From contig CM034546.1 in the NCBI GenBank assembly GCA_020055645.1, positions 46,500,001-46,564,000 on the forward strand: DNA of 64,000 nt. The letters are read 5' to 3'. Under the pieces are notes generated by a model that saw only the letters and a list, made by a program, of their open reading frames with translations, searched no databases and had not been told where the DNA came from. The stretch's first letter is position 1. Each line of letters opens with the position of its first letter. The translations under genes and the position numbers were made by a program. Source of the stretch: Tomocerus qinae (taxonomy: Eukaryota; Arthropoda; Collembola; Entomobryomorpha; Tomoceridae). Positions 32,131 to 43,984 of this stretch are shown here, piece after piece.

Positions 32131-32772
32131 GTGATTGAATAATGCAGCACCCGTGTATTAATTTCTGTAAAAACACATGTTTAATGATACAAAAACAAAC
32201 ATTTTTATCATAGTGATGAGTAGCGTATTGTGAGGAAAACATTTAACATGCAAGCACAAGGAGACGGAACATGTTCGAAGAGTATGATAAATAACAATTT
32301 GAATTGGCTGGTAACAGAGAAGTTAGGAGGAAGCTTGACTGTGTAGTACAGCGCCCGGGTATTATTTCCAGCGAGAGCACATGTATGTGTAAAAAAACAA
32401 ACATTCAACAAAGTGACAGCAATCTTCGGGACACCATTACACCGACGAGCAAAAGAGCATTAAGAGAGAACATGTACGGCGCACGGAGACTTATTCGTGA
32501 TTCCTAACCTGACTATCTTATATATACCTTAAAAATCTTTAGATACACAGGTGAGAGAAGCGAAGTGGAAACTATACTGGTATGAGTAGTACAACACCCG
32601 TGTAATATTTTGAGAAAGATGCGGAGCACCTGGTTTAAGGGGGCAAACTTCTTCAGCTCAGCATAGTAAATGAGGGCAGAGCAGGTGGGGACTGAGAAGT
32701 CGTGCGGAGAGTCTTTCACGATTTCTCTCAGTATCGTCGGAGATTTAGTCATATTCCTGAGTATCTTAAACT
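32130..32772 (+). repeat. Higher-order satellite array, part 2
   Basis: Continues in the same orientation as part 1: A-type monomers at ~32130 and ~32290, B-type at ~32540. It ends at the AGAAATAAGCCCGCCCTACG repeat, which also occurs at 2108. Confidence 0.8.
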
Positions 32773-33913
32773 AGAAATAAGCCCGCCCTACGGACGGGAA
32801 ATTATCAACACTACAGACTACAACAACTATTGAATCATTATAATCATTATAATAATAGCATACCAAATCCAATTATTTTACCAAAAAGTGTAATATTTTA
32901 TAAAGTTGCTGTTTAAAGTCCTTTTATCCCCCGTAGGCAATTTTCAAAATAATACTATTGACAATATGTTAATAATAGATCTCCAATACTCTTATTGAAT
33001 TTCACAATATTTGCGCGTCAGTATTTGGTTTAATACCGAAATATTGTAATTATCCTAACGCCTAAGTAGTTACATGAAGTACATCTTTTACATTTAAACA
33101 TTATCACGGAAATTGTGGAACCCTGGGCAAAACATCAGCCCTGGGCCATAGATTTTAACTTAAACGTAGGTATTTAATGCAGTGTAGATAGGAATACATA
33201 CATAAAACCACACATAATCTACTTAAAGTCATTAAACATTAGTAGGGTGTAAAAATGTTTTGCATTATTTTATGTTTGGACAAGTTTTCACAGAAAAGGA
33301 CAATCAACTAAAAATGTTGATACTGATTATGAACTGCGAAGATAACACTATTATTAGGCAATGCAATTCAGCCGGCTTTATAGGCCACCACTTGTAAATT
33401 TATTTTGCGTCAGAACTGTCTCTATCTCCTTCTGTTTTAATAGTATTATCATCATTTAATGATCGTATTGTTTTTGACAACACATTGAACCGGTACGTTT
33501 CCAGAAATTTGGTGGAGGGGAGGAGGCACTGTCTGAAAAAATATTATTGAGCCGAGTTTGGAAGAAGGCTAGAATTGAAATGGATATCACAACAGGTATT
33601 CGTGCGGAAGTTTTAGACATAGATTTGTGTTAAAAGTGAGTCAAAAAACGACCAGCATCGCATATTATATATAGTCGATTGCTTTAGACTTGATTACAGA
33701 ATTACGTGTTCAGTTATAGAAAATGAAATTGGAAAATAAATTATATGTGTTATTATTCCTATATAATTGTACCGTTTTTCATTAATTCGAAATTTTATGA
33801 ACCAAATAGTTCGTCCATGTAAATAATTATTTGCATTGATTTATATCTCTGGAAGATTTTTAACTATTATTAAATTTCAGTACAACTCTTTATAAATAAA
33901 CTCTCTCTACATG

Positions 33914-34006
33914 CATGTTTTCAATAATGTACCCCAACGCATAGCTCCATGTACTAAATTTAGCACATGAAGGTATGCGTTGGAGTACATTATTGAAAAC
34001 ATTATT
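33914..34006. mobile_element. Palindromic mini-element, copy 1
   Basis: A ~90-bp palindrome: TGTTTTCAATAATGTACCCC + AACGCATA… and its complement, centred on CTAAATTTAG. Copy B of the segmental duplication (44160-44185) has no such sequence, so it is an insertion. Confidence 0.8.
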
Positions 34007-34140
34007 TATGCATTATCTGCTTTAGAAGGTCATGCATATTGCAGAGTACCTACCACCACAGTTCCAGTCCACAACTGCTATACATTACGTCAGCTACTTA
34101 TTATTATCCACTAAACATAATTATACCACTGATATTATAG

Positions 34141-35345
34141 ACTAGTGAACCCAGCTAAGGGGCAAACCTAGCACTCAAGAGAAATTCAGCAGGCCAACCA
34201 ACACAGTAATAAAATCAATTTCGAAAAGATCCCTTAGGTTATTAGCATGTAAACTTTGTAAATACAAAGTATATTTAAATTGTTATACTTTTATTTCTAC
34301 AGTGGTGGGAAAAATTAGCTGCAGCCCCAACTTCCTGCTAAAAGAGAATTTCCTAAACCAAAATAATAACTGTAGATCGTAGCATCAAATGCCGGGAACA
34401 ATGAAAGACTCCATTTTTGAAAACAATCCCTTAAAGTCACCAAAAAACTCCCTTTTTAAATCAGAAAAATAAGATTCCTCCTGGGATTTTGGAAAAACGA
34501 ACAACTTACGAATAAATATTTTTAAAGAATAAATAGTTAGTTACCCAGTACTGTTATTTAATTCTATAAAAAGGTTAGCAACTGCCAAAGGAATCAAGAG
34601 GGTAGTAAAAAAGTAAACCCAACTCTATACTAAAAATGTTAAATAATTTTGTCGATACAGAAGAACCAATTTGGATTAGAAGTTTTGAAATGCTATTTAA
34701 TAAGGCACATTACGAAATGTCGAAACGATCATTACGAAATGTCCCCTTTCGCTAATCATTTCCATTCGATCACGACTCACCACCATTCAACCTTCTTATG
34801 TAAATTTCTATTATAGTGAACCCAGCTAAGGGGCAAACCTAGCACTCAAGAGAAACTCAGCGGGCCACCCAACAGTACTAAAACAATTTCCAAAAGATAC
34901 CTTAAGTTATTATGTTAACTTTGTAAATACAAAGTTTATTTAAATTATTATACTTTTGGTTGCAAAATTAGCTGCAGCCCCAACTTTCTGATAACAGGGA
35001 ATTTTCTAGACCAAAATAATAACTGTAGATCGCAGCATCTAATGCAGGAAAAAATGAAAGACTCCATTTTTGAAAAAAATCCCACAAAGTCACCAAAAAA
35101 AGAGTAAAAGTTACCCAGTACTGTTATTTAATTCTACAAAAAGTTGTGCGAACTGCCAAAAGAATCAAGAGGGCAGTACAAAAGTAAACCCAGGTCTACT
35201 AAAAAAATTTAAATAAGTTTGTCGATATAGCATAACCAATTTGTATTAGAAGTTTGATAATGCTATTTAATAAAGCACATTAGGATCATTACGAAATGTC
35301 CCCTTTCGCTAATCATTTCCATTCAATCACGACTCACCTTATGTT
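34141..35345 (+). repeat. Tandem duplication of a ~0.6-kb unit
   Basis: 34145-34812 and 34817-35345 are diverged direct copies: AGTGAACCCAGCTAAGGGGC at both starts, TTAGCTGCAGCCCCAACTT in the middle, TCATTACGAAATGTCCCCTT and GATCACGACTCACC-like near the ends. No gene recognised in either copy. Confidence 0.8.
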
Positions 35346-35376
35346 AATTTCTATTATTATTTTGATATTACAACAA

Positions 35377-35985
35377 CCGACTCATTTCGGTTGTTTAGAG
35401 GAATTAATGTTTTCAGTAGTGTACCCCAACGCATACCTACATGTACTAAATTTAGCACATGAAGGTATGCGTTGGGGTAAATTATTGAAAACATTAATTG
35501 GGCATGCGCATTTTGCTTTTAAGGAACATGCACATATTATGTATGCAGTTGATAGGAGGAGGAGGTACTCAAAAGTGTTGCAGCCAGCACTGGCGTTACA
35601 CATGGGGAAGAGGGTTTGCGTTACGTAATATATGTAGGTTTCCTAAGTTCTCCTACCAGACAAATATAAATAGATTCGTAATTTTTTTCAACTCTAGGAT
35701 TATTATAGAAGATTGTTTTCATGTTATAGTAATAGTATAAAACGACTCATTTTGGTTGTTTAGAGGAATTGTGCTTGCGCATTTCGCTTTTAAGGAACAT
35801 GCATATATTACGTGTACAGTTGATGGGAGGAGGAGGTACTCAAAAGTGTTGCAGTCAGCACTTGCGTTACACATGAGGAAGTGGGTTTTGCGTTACGTAG
35901 TATATGCAGGCTCCCTAGGCTCTCCTACCAGACAAATATAGATAGGTAATTTTTTCCAAGTCGCTGCGATTATATTATGAAGATA
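35377..35985 (+). repeat. Tandem duplication of a ~0.26-kb unit
   Basis: Two copies start CGACTCATTT.GGTTGTTTAG and share TTAAGGAACATGCA.ATATTA, GGAGGAGGAGGTACTCAAAA, CTCCTACCAGACAAATATA. Copy 1 holds the palindromic mini-element at 35406-35495; copy 2 has the empty site. Confidence 0.8.
35406..35495. mobile_element. Palindromic mini-element, copy 2, with AATT target duplication
   Basis: 90 bp, starts AATGTTTTCAGTAGTGTACC and ends GGTAAATTATTGAAAACATT. Flanked by AATT on both sides (35402-35405 and 35496-35499). The sister repeat at 35767-35770 has a single AATT and no insert. Confidence 0.85.
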
Positions 35986-37372
35986 GTAGCCCCCAGCATG
36001 TGTGCCTCTATTTCGAAAGGTAGGCATCCAGCATAATCATGTGTATTAATTTCGAAATGACCTGTTAACTGTTTACTGTTAACCCTTGGTGGACTTATTG
36101 TTATGCATACGCGCTTCGCGCTTGCGCATTGTAACAAAAAGCCGCAAAGTCCATGGCATAAAATACAGTTACATAGAGACATACATACATACATGAAACA
36201 TAGTTGGAACGATCTTTATTTATTGTGATGATGTTAAAATGTGAGACTGTAGTGTAGACCATTTGATTGTATGCATAGAATGTATGTATAAAATATATCT
36301 GTAACTAACCTTAGATGGGATAAACATTTTCAGTCGATTGCGTAAAACATATCTACTATTAAGCGTTATTTCCATTGGATAAAAGCATGGAGTGGTTTGA
36401 GATTCCCCAGAGGTGGTAGCTGATTGCCTTTTACCCATTCAACTTTCAGATCGAATTTTCGAAGCTTTCTATCCACAGTTGTAGATACTAAGCCTGTCTA
36501 GGGTTAAGTGGTTACGTATAGTATATAGTATTTAATATAATTAAAATTTATATCTATTCTATATGGCTTGTAAATAACTATGACCTTGACCACAACATAT
36601 TGTTAATTTCATTTGGTAGTTAAGCCACAGATATGCAACAGGGTATTAGTGTTCACATCATTGCAAAACAAATTATAAATATAGTCATTATACCTTTGGT
36701 TAGGAAGTATACATTTGTATAGTTTCTAATAAATTAATAATCATAGTTCATCTTATATGCGTAAGAGTAAATGTCTGGCTGTGGCCACAGCTGCCCTAGT
36801 TTGCATAGTTTATCTGCGTGACATTGGCAGATATTAAATCTTTCTTATTAATATTTGTTTTTGTTACATACTAGAGTGTTGTTTATTCTGTTTACGTTGT
36901 CTTATTCACATGGGTACTATATTTGCTACTAGATATACAAAAAACTTTCATTACAGTTACTTATGTATTCTATAAGTTTCAATATTAATTATCAATCAAG
37001 ATCGAGAACTGTCAGTTCATACCAGAATCTTCAACATTAAATATATCTGTTAAAAAGAAACCACCTAAATATTATATGCGTCGTGCGCGTTCACAACAGT
37101 AGTTGAGATTTTTGGTAGTAGGTAAGACTAGAAATACTGTCTGTAGTGTTTTATAAGTTATACTTAATACTTAAATTGTTATTTGTAACTTGTACTTGTT
37201 TTCCAATACGTTTTATTACAGCTGATCAAAATAAGAAAGAACTGTTCAACTTTTTAAGTATTTCAGACTGACAATTTTTATTTTATTAATTTGCAGATAT
37301 AAATTAATATATTTTTCTAATCATTTATCAACAATTTTAATTCAACTCGTTAAATATTGCAGTAAGCTCAGG
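35986..37372. other. Upstream region of GNAT gene 1
   Basis: From 36228 it is shared with copy B upstream of GNAT gene 2. A TTTGCAG at 37290-37300 and the ATTGCAG just before the start codon region are possible acceptors, so a 5' UTR intron is likely. Short CATA microsatellite near 36180. Confidence 0.45.
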
Positions 37373-37891
37373 ATGACTATTGAAGATGCAACAGAAGTAG
37401 ATCTGCCCCAAATTTTAGAATTGGTAGAAAGTTGTTACAGAAGTGATTTGTCAAGAACAGGATGGACATCAGATGCCGATATGGTGGAAGGTGCTCGTTC
37501 AACAATAGAATCATTAAAAGAGGACCTTAATGCACCAGGGGGAAAACTTTTGAAATACACAGATGAAAACGGCAAAATATCGGGGTGTGTTTACTCTGTG
37601 ATAATTCCATCCGAAAATAAATTCGATATCTCTCTGCTATGCGTACACCCAACAATACAATCCAAAGGATTAGGAAAGAAAATGATGACTGCAATAGAAA
37701 ACTATGGAAAGTCAGTTGGATGTTCCCAAGCAAATTTGACGGTTGTCACCATAAGATCATCGCTAATTGCTTGGTATGAACGCCAGGGATACCGACATAC
37801 TGGAGAGATAACTTCTTTTACTGCTGATGGTGGAGTTGGAATACCTAAATTTCCACTTGAATTCTGTGCTATGATGAAAGATTTGGAATAG
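37373..37891 (+). CDS. GNAT-family N-acetyltransferase, gene 1 (172 aa)
   Basis: Intact single-exon coding sequence. GNAT enzymes transfer acetyl from acetyl-CoA to an amine; the substrate here is unknown. The acetyl-CoA pyrophosphate loop (motif A) is LLCVHPTIQSKGLG with Q96-x-x-G99-x-G101; motif B lies at LIAWYERQGYRHTGE (131-145). The N-terminal SRTGWTSDADMVEG block and the C-terminal WYERQGY..TGE…F pattern recall a GNAT subfamily that I associate mainly with bacteria and fungi, often as small single-domain enzymes. Start at the ATG (37373) that opens the frame, supported by the paralogue. A possible acceptor (ATTGCAG) lies just upstream, so transcripts probably have a spliced 5' UTR. AATAAA near 37975 may be the polyadenylation signal. 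Confidence 0.88.
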   Translation: MTIEDATEVDLPQILELVESCYRSDLSRTGWTSDADMVEGARSTIESLKEDLNAPGGKLLKYTDENGKISGCVYSVIIPSENKFDISLLCVHPTIQSKGLGKKMMTAIENYGKSVGCSQANLTVVTIRSSLIAWYERQGYRHTGEITSFTADGGVGIPKFPLEFCAMMKDLE

Positions 37892-38178
37892 GATTATTTT
37901 TATTGCAAATTAACAACATAGGATCCATACAAATTTCTGTTTTGTGTAAACTATGTGTTAAAAATGCAATATAGAATAAAATTACATTAACATTTCAAGA
38001 ATTCCTTTAATTTCTCCAAATACACTCAAAATCTAGTTTTTCTACTTCAACCATGTGTACAAAATTTTACGACCACGCCTTAATTTAATTGAATATTTAT
38101 TTTTCCAACGCAGATTTATATTATAGTAAGTTAATAATTAATTCTACGAGCTCAGACTAAGCTTAGTGAGGTCCTTAA

Positions 38179-38625
38179 GGGTGATTAATAGCGGGGCAAC
38201 TTGAGCATACACATTGTGTGTATTAACTCAAAACTAATCAGAAATTTCAAATTTTCCTGAGCCACAAGTCTGAGGTTGTCACCTTCCGCCACTTTTTGGA
38301 AATTTTGAAAAATTTTAATAAATAAATACGGGCTATATTCTAATCCTAAGGCAAGGGCAGTATGCATAATGACGGGCTAGAGTAACGTAACCCTATACCC
38401 CGAGTCCAAAATGTGACCCCGGTGGACGACCATGGTAAGTTACCAATAGTTACAGTGCTATTTCATTGCCATCATTGCAATAAAGTTGACCCTAGGTCAA
38501 GGTCAAGTTTTAGACTATTTTGTGACTCCGGGTAAGGAGTAACCTCTGATTCGCCATTATGCATACTGCCACTGCCAAGTATTACACAGAAGTGTTGGCT
38601 AAAGTTGGCCCGCTATTAGCCACCC
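38179..38625. mobile_element. TTAA-type MITE, copy 2, interrupted by another MITE
   Basis: Flanked by TTAA at 38175-38178 and 38626-38629. Left end GGGTGATTAATAGCGGGGCA; right end CCCGCTATTAGCCACCC. Orthologous position to 46469-46658 in the other duplicate, so it was present before the duplication. Contains the nested insert 38350-38576. Confidence 0.85.
38350..38576. mobile_element. GGCAGTATGCATAATG-type MITE, copy 2 (nested)
   Basis: Inverted ends GGCAAGGGCAGTATGCATAA and its near-complement ending ATTATGCATACTGCCACTGC + C. It splits the host MITE between CTAATCCTAA and GTATTACACA; the matching site in the other duplicate (46605-46620) is empty. Confidence 0.85.
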
Positions 38626-38715
38626 TTAAGTGTAGTTGTGATTCTAGTGTCCTTTGTTTATGCTTCTTCTAAAATAGAATCAGTTTTCAAGTTTCTTTTG
38701 ATTTTGAAAAACTTG

Positions 38716-39722
38716 TCACATGTATAGTTTACAACCTGAAATGTGACTGCAAATAAAAATTTTCTGGTGATATAAACAAAAGACATGTACTTCTTTAAAT
38801 ATTTATTATTCTTATATGCCAACTTATACTATACCATGTTGTAGTCAGGTGAAATAAATAAGTTGAATGTTGAGTAATGCGAAGTCAAATGAATCAAAAC
38901 GGAGCTCTTGTCTTTGCTGTCTCTATTAAAGTCTGACACGTAAAGTGTGTTTATCCCGGGTTCCCTCGGCACGGCAACTAAAACTACTGATGAATTTAGC
39001 AGTGCACTGAATTTAGTGCAAGAGTATGCAATACCAAAGTATGCAGTGATGGTAGTATGCCAAACAATAGGCTAATGCTATTTAGGCAGAGAACTACAAG
39101 AATCTCAATAAGAGAGAGAGCCTGTCTCCGGAACGGGAGCAGGAGGAGAAGCAATTAACTTCTAATAGAAGAAATGCTTCTGAGGGAAAATGGCCCACGG
39201 ACGACTGTTTATATATGAAGAAGCTCCTCCTCTCCCAAAATTACTTTTTTGCCATTGGCTAGGCCAAATGGAACATTCCAAGTTGTTTCCAAACAACTGG
39301 AAACCTAGGAAACGAATCGGCATTCGTGACAAGTCATTATTTTTTTCTAACTCTCTGCAATGTAATATCGTACAACAAGGGCGCAAACTTATGTATAATA
39401 ATAAGTAAAGTATGTATACATGTGGTTGGCGAATAAAAGTGCCAAAAATGAGAGTATATTGTATAGTGTATTGTATTCGTTTGTCTTAAAGCATTCTGTC
39501 CATTTGACATGCACATTTATACAATAACAAAACTTTATACATTTATACGATAATAGCAACCTGCAATGTATGTATTAGGTTATAGTATTTCAGTGCAGGT
39601 CAGTCCAAACTCTAAACCCTCCAAACTCTAAATTTGTTAAACTCCAAATCTACCTAAATCTTTTCTTTCCCATTGTTCCTTGCCACCCTTGACACCTCAT
39701 AATTATACCAATCCCTGCATTG
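38716..39722. other. Intergenic DNA
   Basis: No gene or recognised repeat apart from a short GA run near 39110. AT-rich. Confidence 0.5.
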
Positions 39723-40430
39723 TTAGAGTGGCTTAGCCAGGTAGCAGGTAGTAGGAAAATGAATTATTGGGGCTATACCCTTAACATATATTTTTACTAC
39801 CTCTATCTGAATTTCCAAGTTTTTATTTACCGCACTTGGTAGTTCAAGCACCTGGTAATCTGCTAGTTTATTTACATAAATCAATATTCCCCCTCCACCC
39901 CTGTGCAGTCTATCAAAGCGGAGGCAGTTATAACATTTAATGTAAAATCGAGAAGTTATATCTGCCTCAGCATCAAGCTTTGACTCAGTTATCCCACAAA
40001 TCAGAACATTTTTTTCACATAATAGTAATTGGGACACTTCATCAAACCTTGATTTACAATTAATACCATTGACGTTGGCATGAAGATATTTGAAGCCTTT
40101 CTTCGGAAATACAGATTCAGCCTGCACATCCAGCGACTTGTTTTCACAGTGAGAAGTCAATACAGACACGTTGGGCGAACTTTCGAAGAAGGACGAGCTG
40201 AAGCTGTAACCGTTTTTTTCATTCGTTTCATCACCTGAGAGGAATATAGGTAGAATTCTTTGAAGCCATTCCAAGCATCCATCACAGGTCCAGCCATTCT
40301 TTTGATAGTCAGCAAAAATTGTTGAAGAGACAGGTGGTAGGCAACTTTTCCTGTGAAAGACTAATTTACACGATTTGCAGCTTAGTCGATGAGCCCTTTC
40401 CGTGATCACATTTTTTCACACAGCGCATTG
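39723..40430 (-). pseudogene. Fragment of a second LINE: PHD-like finger plus start of AP-endonuclease
   Basis: Minus strand. The C-terminal part reads KYLHANVNGINCKSRFDEV…ICGITESKLDAE…RGGGGILIYVN, the first third of an APE nuclease. Before it is CKSCKLVFHRKSCL…DYQKNGWTCDGCL, most of a PHD-type finger as found at the front of some CR1-like ORF2 proteins. The first Cys pair of that finger is split from the rest by a one-base deletion near 40415 (the sequence reads TGC GCT GTG TGA, where TGT GAA would restore C-x2-C). Nothing of the RT remains. A dead 5' fragment. Confidence 0.7.
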
Positions 40431-40691
40431 TACGTCCATAGTTTTGAACCAGCGACGAAGTCAGTCAGCTCAGTAACGAAAAAATTTTCCAAATATAGAC
40501 CAAGTTTTAATTTTTTGCAAGGTTAAATGTTGCTATTACTTGAGGTGTAATTGATACTTGACGTAGGAAATAGAAATTCCAAAACAAAAAGGAAATAATT
40601 TTGTAGAAGTCATATAAAGTAAAACTGACTCGCAAGGGGGCTACACAAAAGTTTTCGCCCCCTGTTTTCTGTGATAAGAGAGCATTGAAGT

Positions 40692-40988
40692 TCAAATTGG
40701 CAATCGTCTACTCCATCCATCAAAATCGGCAGGGAAATCAAAGTCTTCATAATTTCTGTAAATGTCTAATAACTGCAAATGCGGGTTTGGTTTCAGTCTT
40801 TCTCTCAATTTATTTTTAAAATCTAAAATATTAATATGATCTAATTCTATCGGATGAACGTGGAAATTATCTTGGCAATGCATCGGCATTCCACCTTTAT
40901 AGGTAACCGATACCGGACAGCCTCTAATACATGTCCAATATGAGATACTCTTGTACTTTTTCCAATCTGCCACTTTAATAACCAGCAT
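40692..40988 (-). pseudogene. FLYWCH-type zinc-finger fragment, probably from a MULE transposase
   Basis: The frame has an ATG at 40988 and encodes ~98 residues. SYWTCIRGCPVSVTY…NFHVHP has the W-x-C…C…H-x-H spacing of a FLYWCH finger, followed by a KNKLRERLKPNPHLQLLDIY helix often seen between FLYWCH and the transposase core in Mutator-like elements. No core follows. Its 5' end touches satellite DNA at ~40,997, so it was cut there. It could instead be a domesticated exon; nothing around supports this. Confidence 0.5.
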
Positions 40989-40996
40989 TATTCCTA

Positions 40997-41770
40997 ACAA
41001 TTCCTAGACAGGTGAGAGAAGTGAAGCGGAAACTTTACTGTATGAATAGTACATCACCTGTGTAATATTTTCTGAAAGATGCGGAATGCGGAGAACCTGG
41101 TTTAAGGGGACAAACTTCTTCAGCTCAGCATAGAAAATGAGGGCAGAGCAGGTGGTGACTGAGAAGTCTTGCGGAGAGTCTTTCACGATTTCCTTTTCGT
41201 ATCTTCGGAGATTCAGTAATATTCCTGAGTATATATCTTAAATAAAAATTCAAATTGGCAGGTAACAGAGAAGCTAGGAGGAACCTTGACTGTATAGTAC
41301 AACACCCGTGCATTATTTTCAGCGAAAGCACATGGGTAAAGAAAATAACATTCAGCAAAGTGAATAAGCACACTTGATGACAGGATTACACACCGACGAG
41401 CGCAAGCACAAGAGCACTAAGAGAGAACATGTGCGGAGACTCATTCGTGATACCTGACCTGACTATCTTATATTACATATCTTAACAATCCGTAAAGACA
41501 GGCGAGAGAAGCGAAGCGGAAACTTTACTGTATGAATAGTACAGCACCCTGGCAATATTTTCAGAAAGATGCGGAGCACCTGGTTTAAAGGGACAAACTT
41601 CTTCAGCTCAGCATAGTAAATGAGGGCAGAGCAGGTGGGGACTGAGATAGGATAGTCTTTCACGATTTCTCTCAGTATTATCAGTAATAAATGGCGGTGG
41701 CAGATGAGCTGGGAGGAAGCTTTGATCACAGTACAGAATCCTGGTACCATATTTCGAAGATGAGTCCAAA
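40997..41770 (+). repeat. Higher-order satellite array, part 3
   Basis: Monomers B (~41000), A (~41230), B (~41490) and C (~41690) in the same orientation as the arrays at 28-32 kb. It lies directly before copy B of the segmental duplication, just as part 2 lies before copy A. Confidence 0.85.
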
Positions 41771-42889
41771 AGACTAATGCATACGAGGGTGAACCAATTA
41801 AAACGATCGTAGATTACATCTAGGATTCATCTGGTGTATTCAATTCTCACACGATCATATTTATACGTCAATGAGAAGTATGAAAATAGATTACGACAGA
41901 GTTTTAAGAATGTGGTTAATAACACGAATGATCGTAATGTGCAGAAGTCAGTTAATTCAGAAATGCGGGTAATGTGCATGCTGTAATAAAACTGAAAGCC
42001 GACAATAGAAATGAATTAGTAACTAAAGGTACATAGTAGGTAGGTATATAAAAACAACCAATAAGTACCTAACGGCTATTTGACAAGTATTATATGGTTA
42101 AAACTGAAAAGGTATTACATACAGACAAATTCAACTAACTTCAGCGATAAGCTTAAATGAGGCTTTGAGTCTGTCAATCCTGTTCATTAATTTATGGATG
42201 AGGACTAATTAGGACTAATTATCTGAGTCGACCTTTGTGGAACCCTGGGCAAAACATCATCCCTGGGCCATAGATTTAAACTTTCAAAATTTAACGTTGG
42301 TGTAGATTAATAAGATAAAGTAGTAAGTAGTTAGAGTAACTACTCCATTGAGGAAATTGTTTCACGTGTTTTTGTCATGATAGGAACACAGGTAGACATA
42401 AATAAAAACATAGATATAAACCACTTATCGTCATAAAACATTAAGGGTGTAAAATGTTTTCTATTACTTTATATTTGGCAAGTTTTCACAGAAAAGGGCA
42501 AGCAAAGCAACTAAAAATTTTGATACTGATTATTATTATGATAACTGATACTCAAGATAACGATATTATTAGGCGAAACACTTTAGCCGATTTTAAAGCT
42601 TTATAGGCCACCATTTGTAAACTTATTTTGCGTCAGAACTGTCTATATATCCTTCTATTTTAATAGTATTACCATCATTTTATGATCGTATTGTTTTTGT
42701 CAACACATTAAGCAGGCACGTTTCCAGAAATTTGGTGAAGGCGGCACTGTCTGAAAAAATATTATTGAGCCGAGTTTTGGAGATGGCTGAAATTGAAATG
42801 GATATCACAACAGGTATTCGTGCGAAAGTTTTAGCCATAGATTTGTATCAAAAGCGAGTTAAAAGACGACCAACATGTATATGCTGAAC

Positions 42890-43780
42890 AATACAATATA
42901 TGGCTATATATTGGGTATATATGGCTATATATATTGGGCATACATGGCTATATATTGGGCATACATGGCTATATATTGGGCATATAAGGCTGCATATTAG
43001 GTATATATGGCTGCATATTAGGTATATATGGCTGCGTATTAGGTATATATGGCTGCGTATTAGGTATATATGGCTATATATTAGGTATATATGGCTATAT
43101 ATTAGGTATATATGGCTATATATTAGGTATATATGGCTATATATTAGGTATATATGGCTATATATTAGGTATATACCTAATATATATTAGGTATATATGG
43201 CTATATATTAGGTATATATGGCTATATATTAGGTATGTATGGCTATATATTAGGTTTATATGGCAATATATTGGGCATATGTGGCTACATATTAGGTATA
43301 TATGGCTGTTAATTACGCATATATGGCTGTATACGCATATATGGCTATATGTTATGCATCTATGGCTATATAATTAACATATATGGCTATATACTTAACA
43401 TATATGACTATATACTTAACATATATAGCCAACATATATGGCTATACACTAAAAATATATGGCTTCATATCACACATATATGGTCATATTATAAATATAT
43501 ATGGCTACATATCACACATATATGGTCATATACTAAATATATATGGCTGTATATTGCACATATATGGTCATATACTAAATATATATGGCTGTATATTACA
43601 CATATATGGTCATATACTAAATATATATGGCTGTATATTACACATATATGGTCATATACTATATATATGGCTGTATATTACACATATATGGGCATATACG
43701 ATATATATGGTTGTATATTACACATATATGGTTATATACAATATATATGACTGTATATTACACATATAGGGCTACATACT
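42890..43780. repeat. 21-bp AT-rich tandem array
   Basis: Units of about TATATGGCTATATATTAGG + TA, 21 bp, regular at 42985-43270; the second half (43340-43775) uses 42-bp doubles alternating TGGTCATATACTAAATATA and TGGCTGTATATTACACATA. A TATATATAGTC stretch at the same place in copy A (33665) may be the seed. The apparent ORFs are repeat artefacts. Confidence 0.95.
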
Positions 43781-43984
43781 TAGGATGCTTTTATTACTGT
43801 ATTGTTCTACTTTGCTGTGATCCGGCGCTTGCCAGCACACCGGAGCGAAAACAAACCCTGTATCTCCATCTTTTCCAATCAGAATTTAGGCTGCAGTGCT
43901 AGGCGCGCAAGCAAAATTCTTGAAGTCTAGTGGTCGATTTGGTATGGAAAGCCTCAAAAGTAATAACTATCTTTAGTATAAGAA

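Larger units (their letters stand above)
33110..38715 (+). repeat. Segmental duplication, copy A (contains GNAT gene 1)
   Basis: Aligns with 42230-46745 from CCCTGGGCAAAACATCA to CTTTTGATTTTGAAAAAC. Matching parts include 33420-33620/42620-42840, 33882-34140/44130-44290, 36228-38180/44290-46465. Copy A has ~2.1 kb (34142-36228) that copy B lacks; copy B has the 21-bp array and neighbouring ~200 bp that A lacks. Confidence 0.85.

Noticed and set aside
28160..32772. Many 60-140-aa ORFs with shared peptide pieces (e.g. LKKFVPLNQVLRIF)
   Set aside because: They recur only because the satellite monomers recur; frames are not maintained across monomers and no start or splice logic links them.
35296..35628. 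Plus-strand ORF of 110 aa
   Set aside because: Spans a tandem-duplication border and a palindromic insertion; sister copies do not conserve it.
42900..43902. Plus-strand ORFs rich in Tyr/Ile/Trp
   Set aside because: Translation of the 21-bp AT array; absent from the other segmental duplicate.
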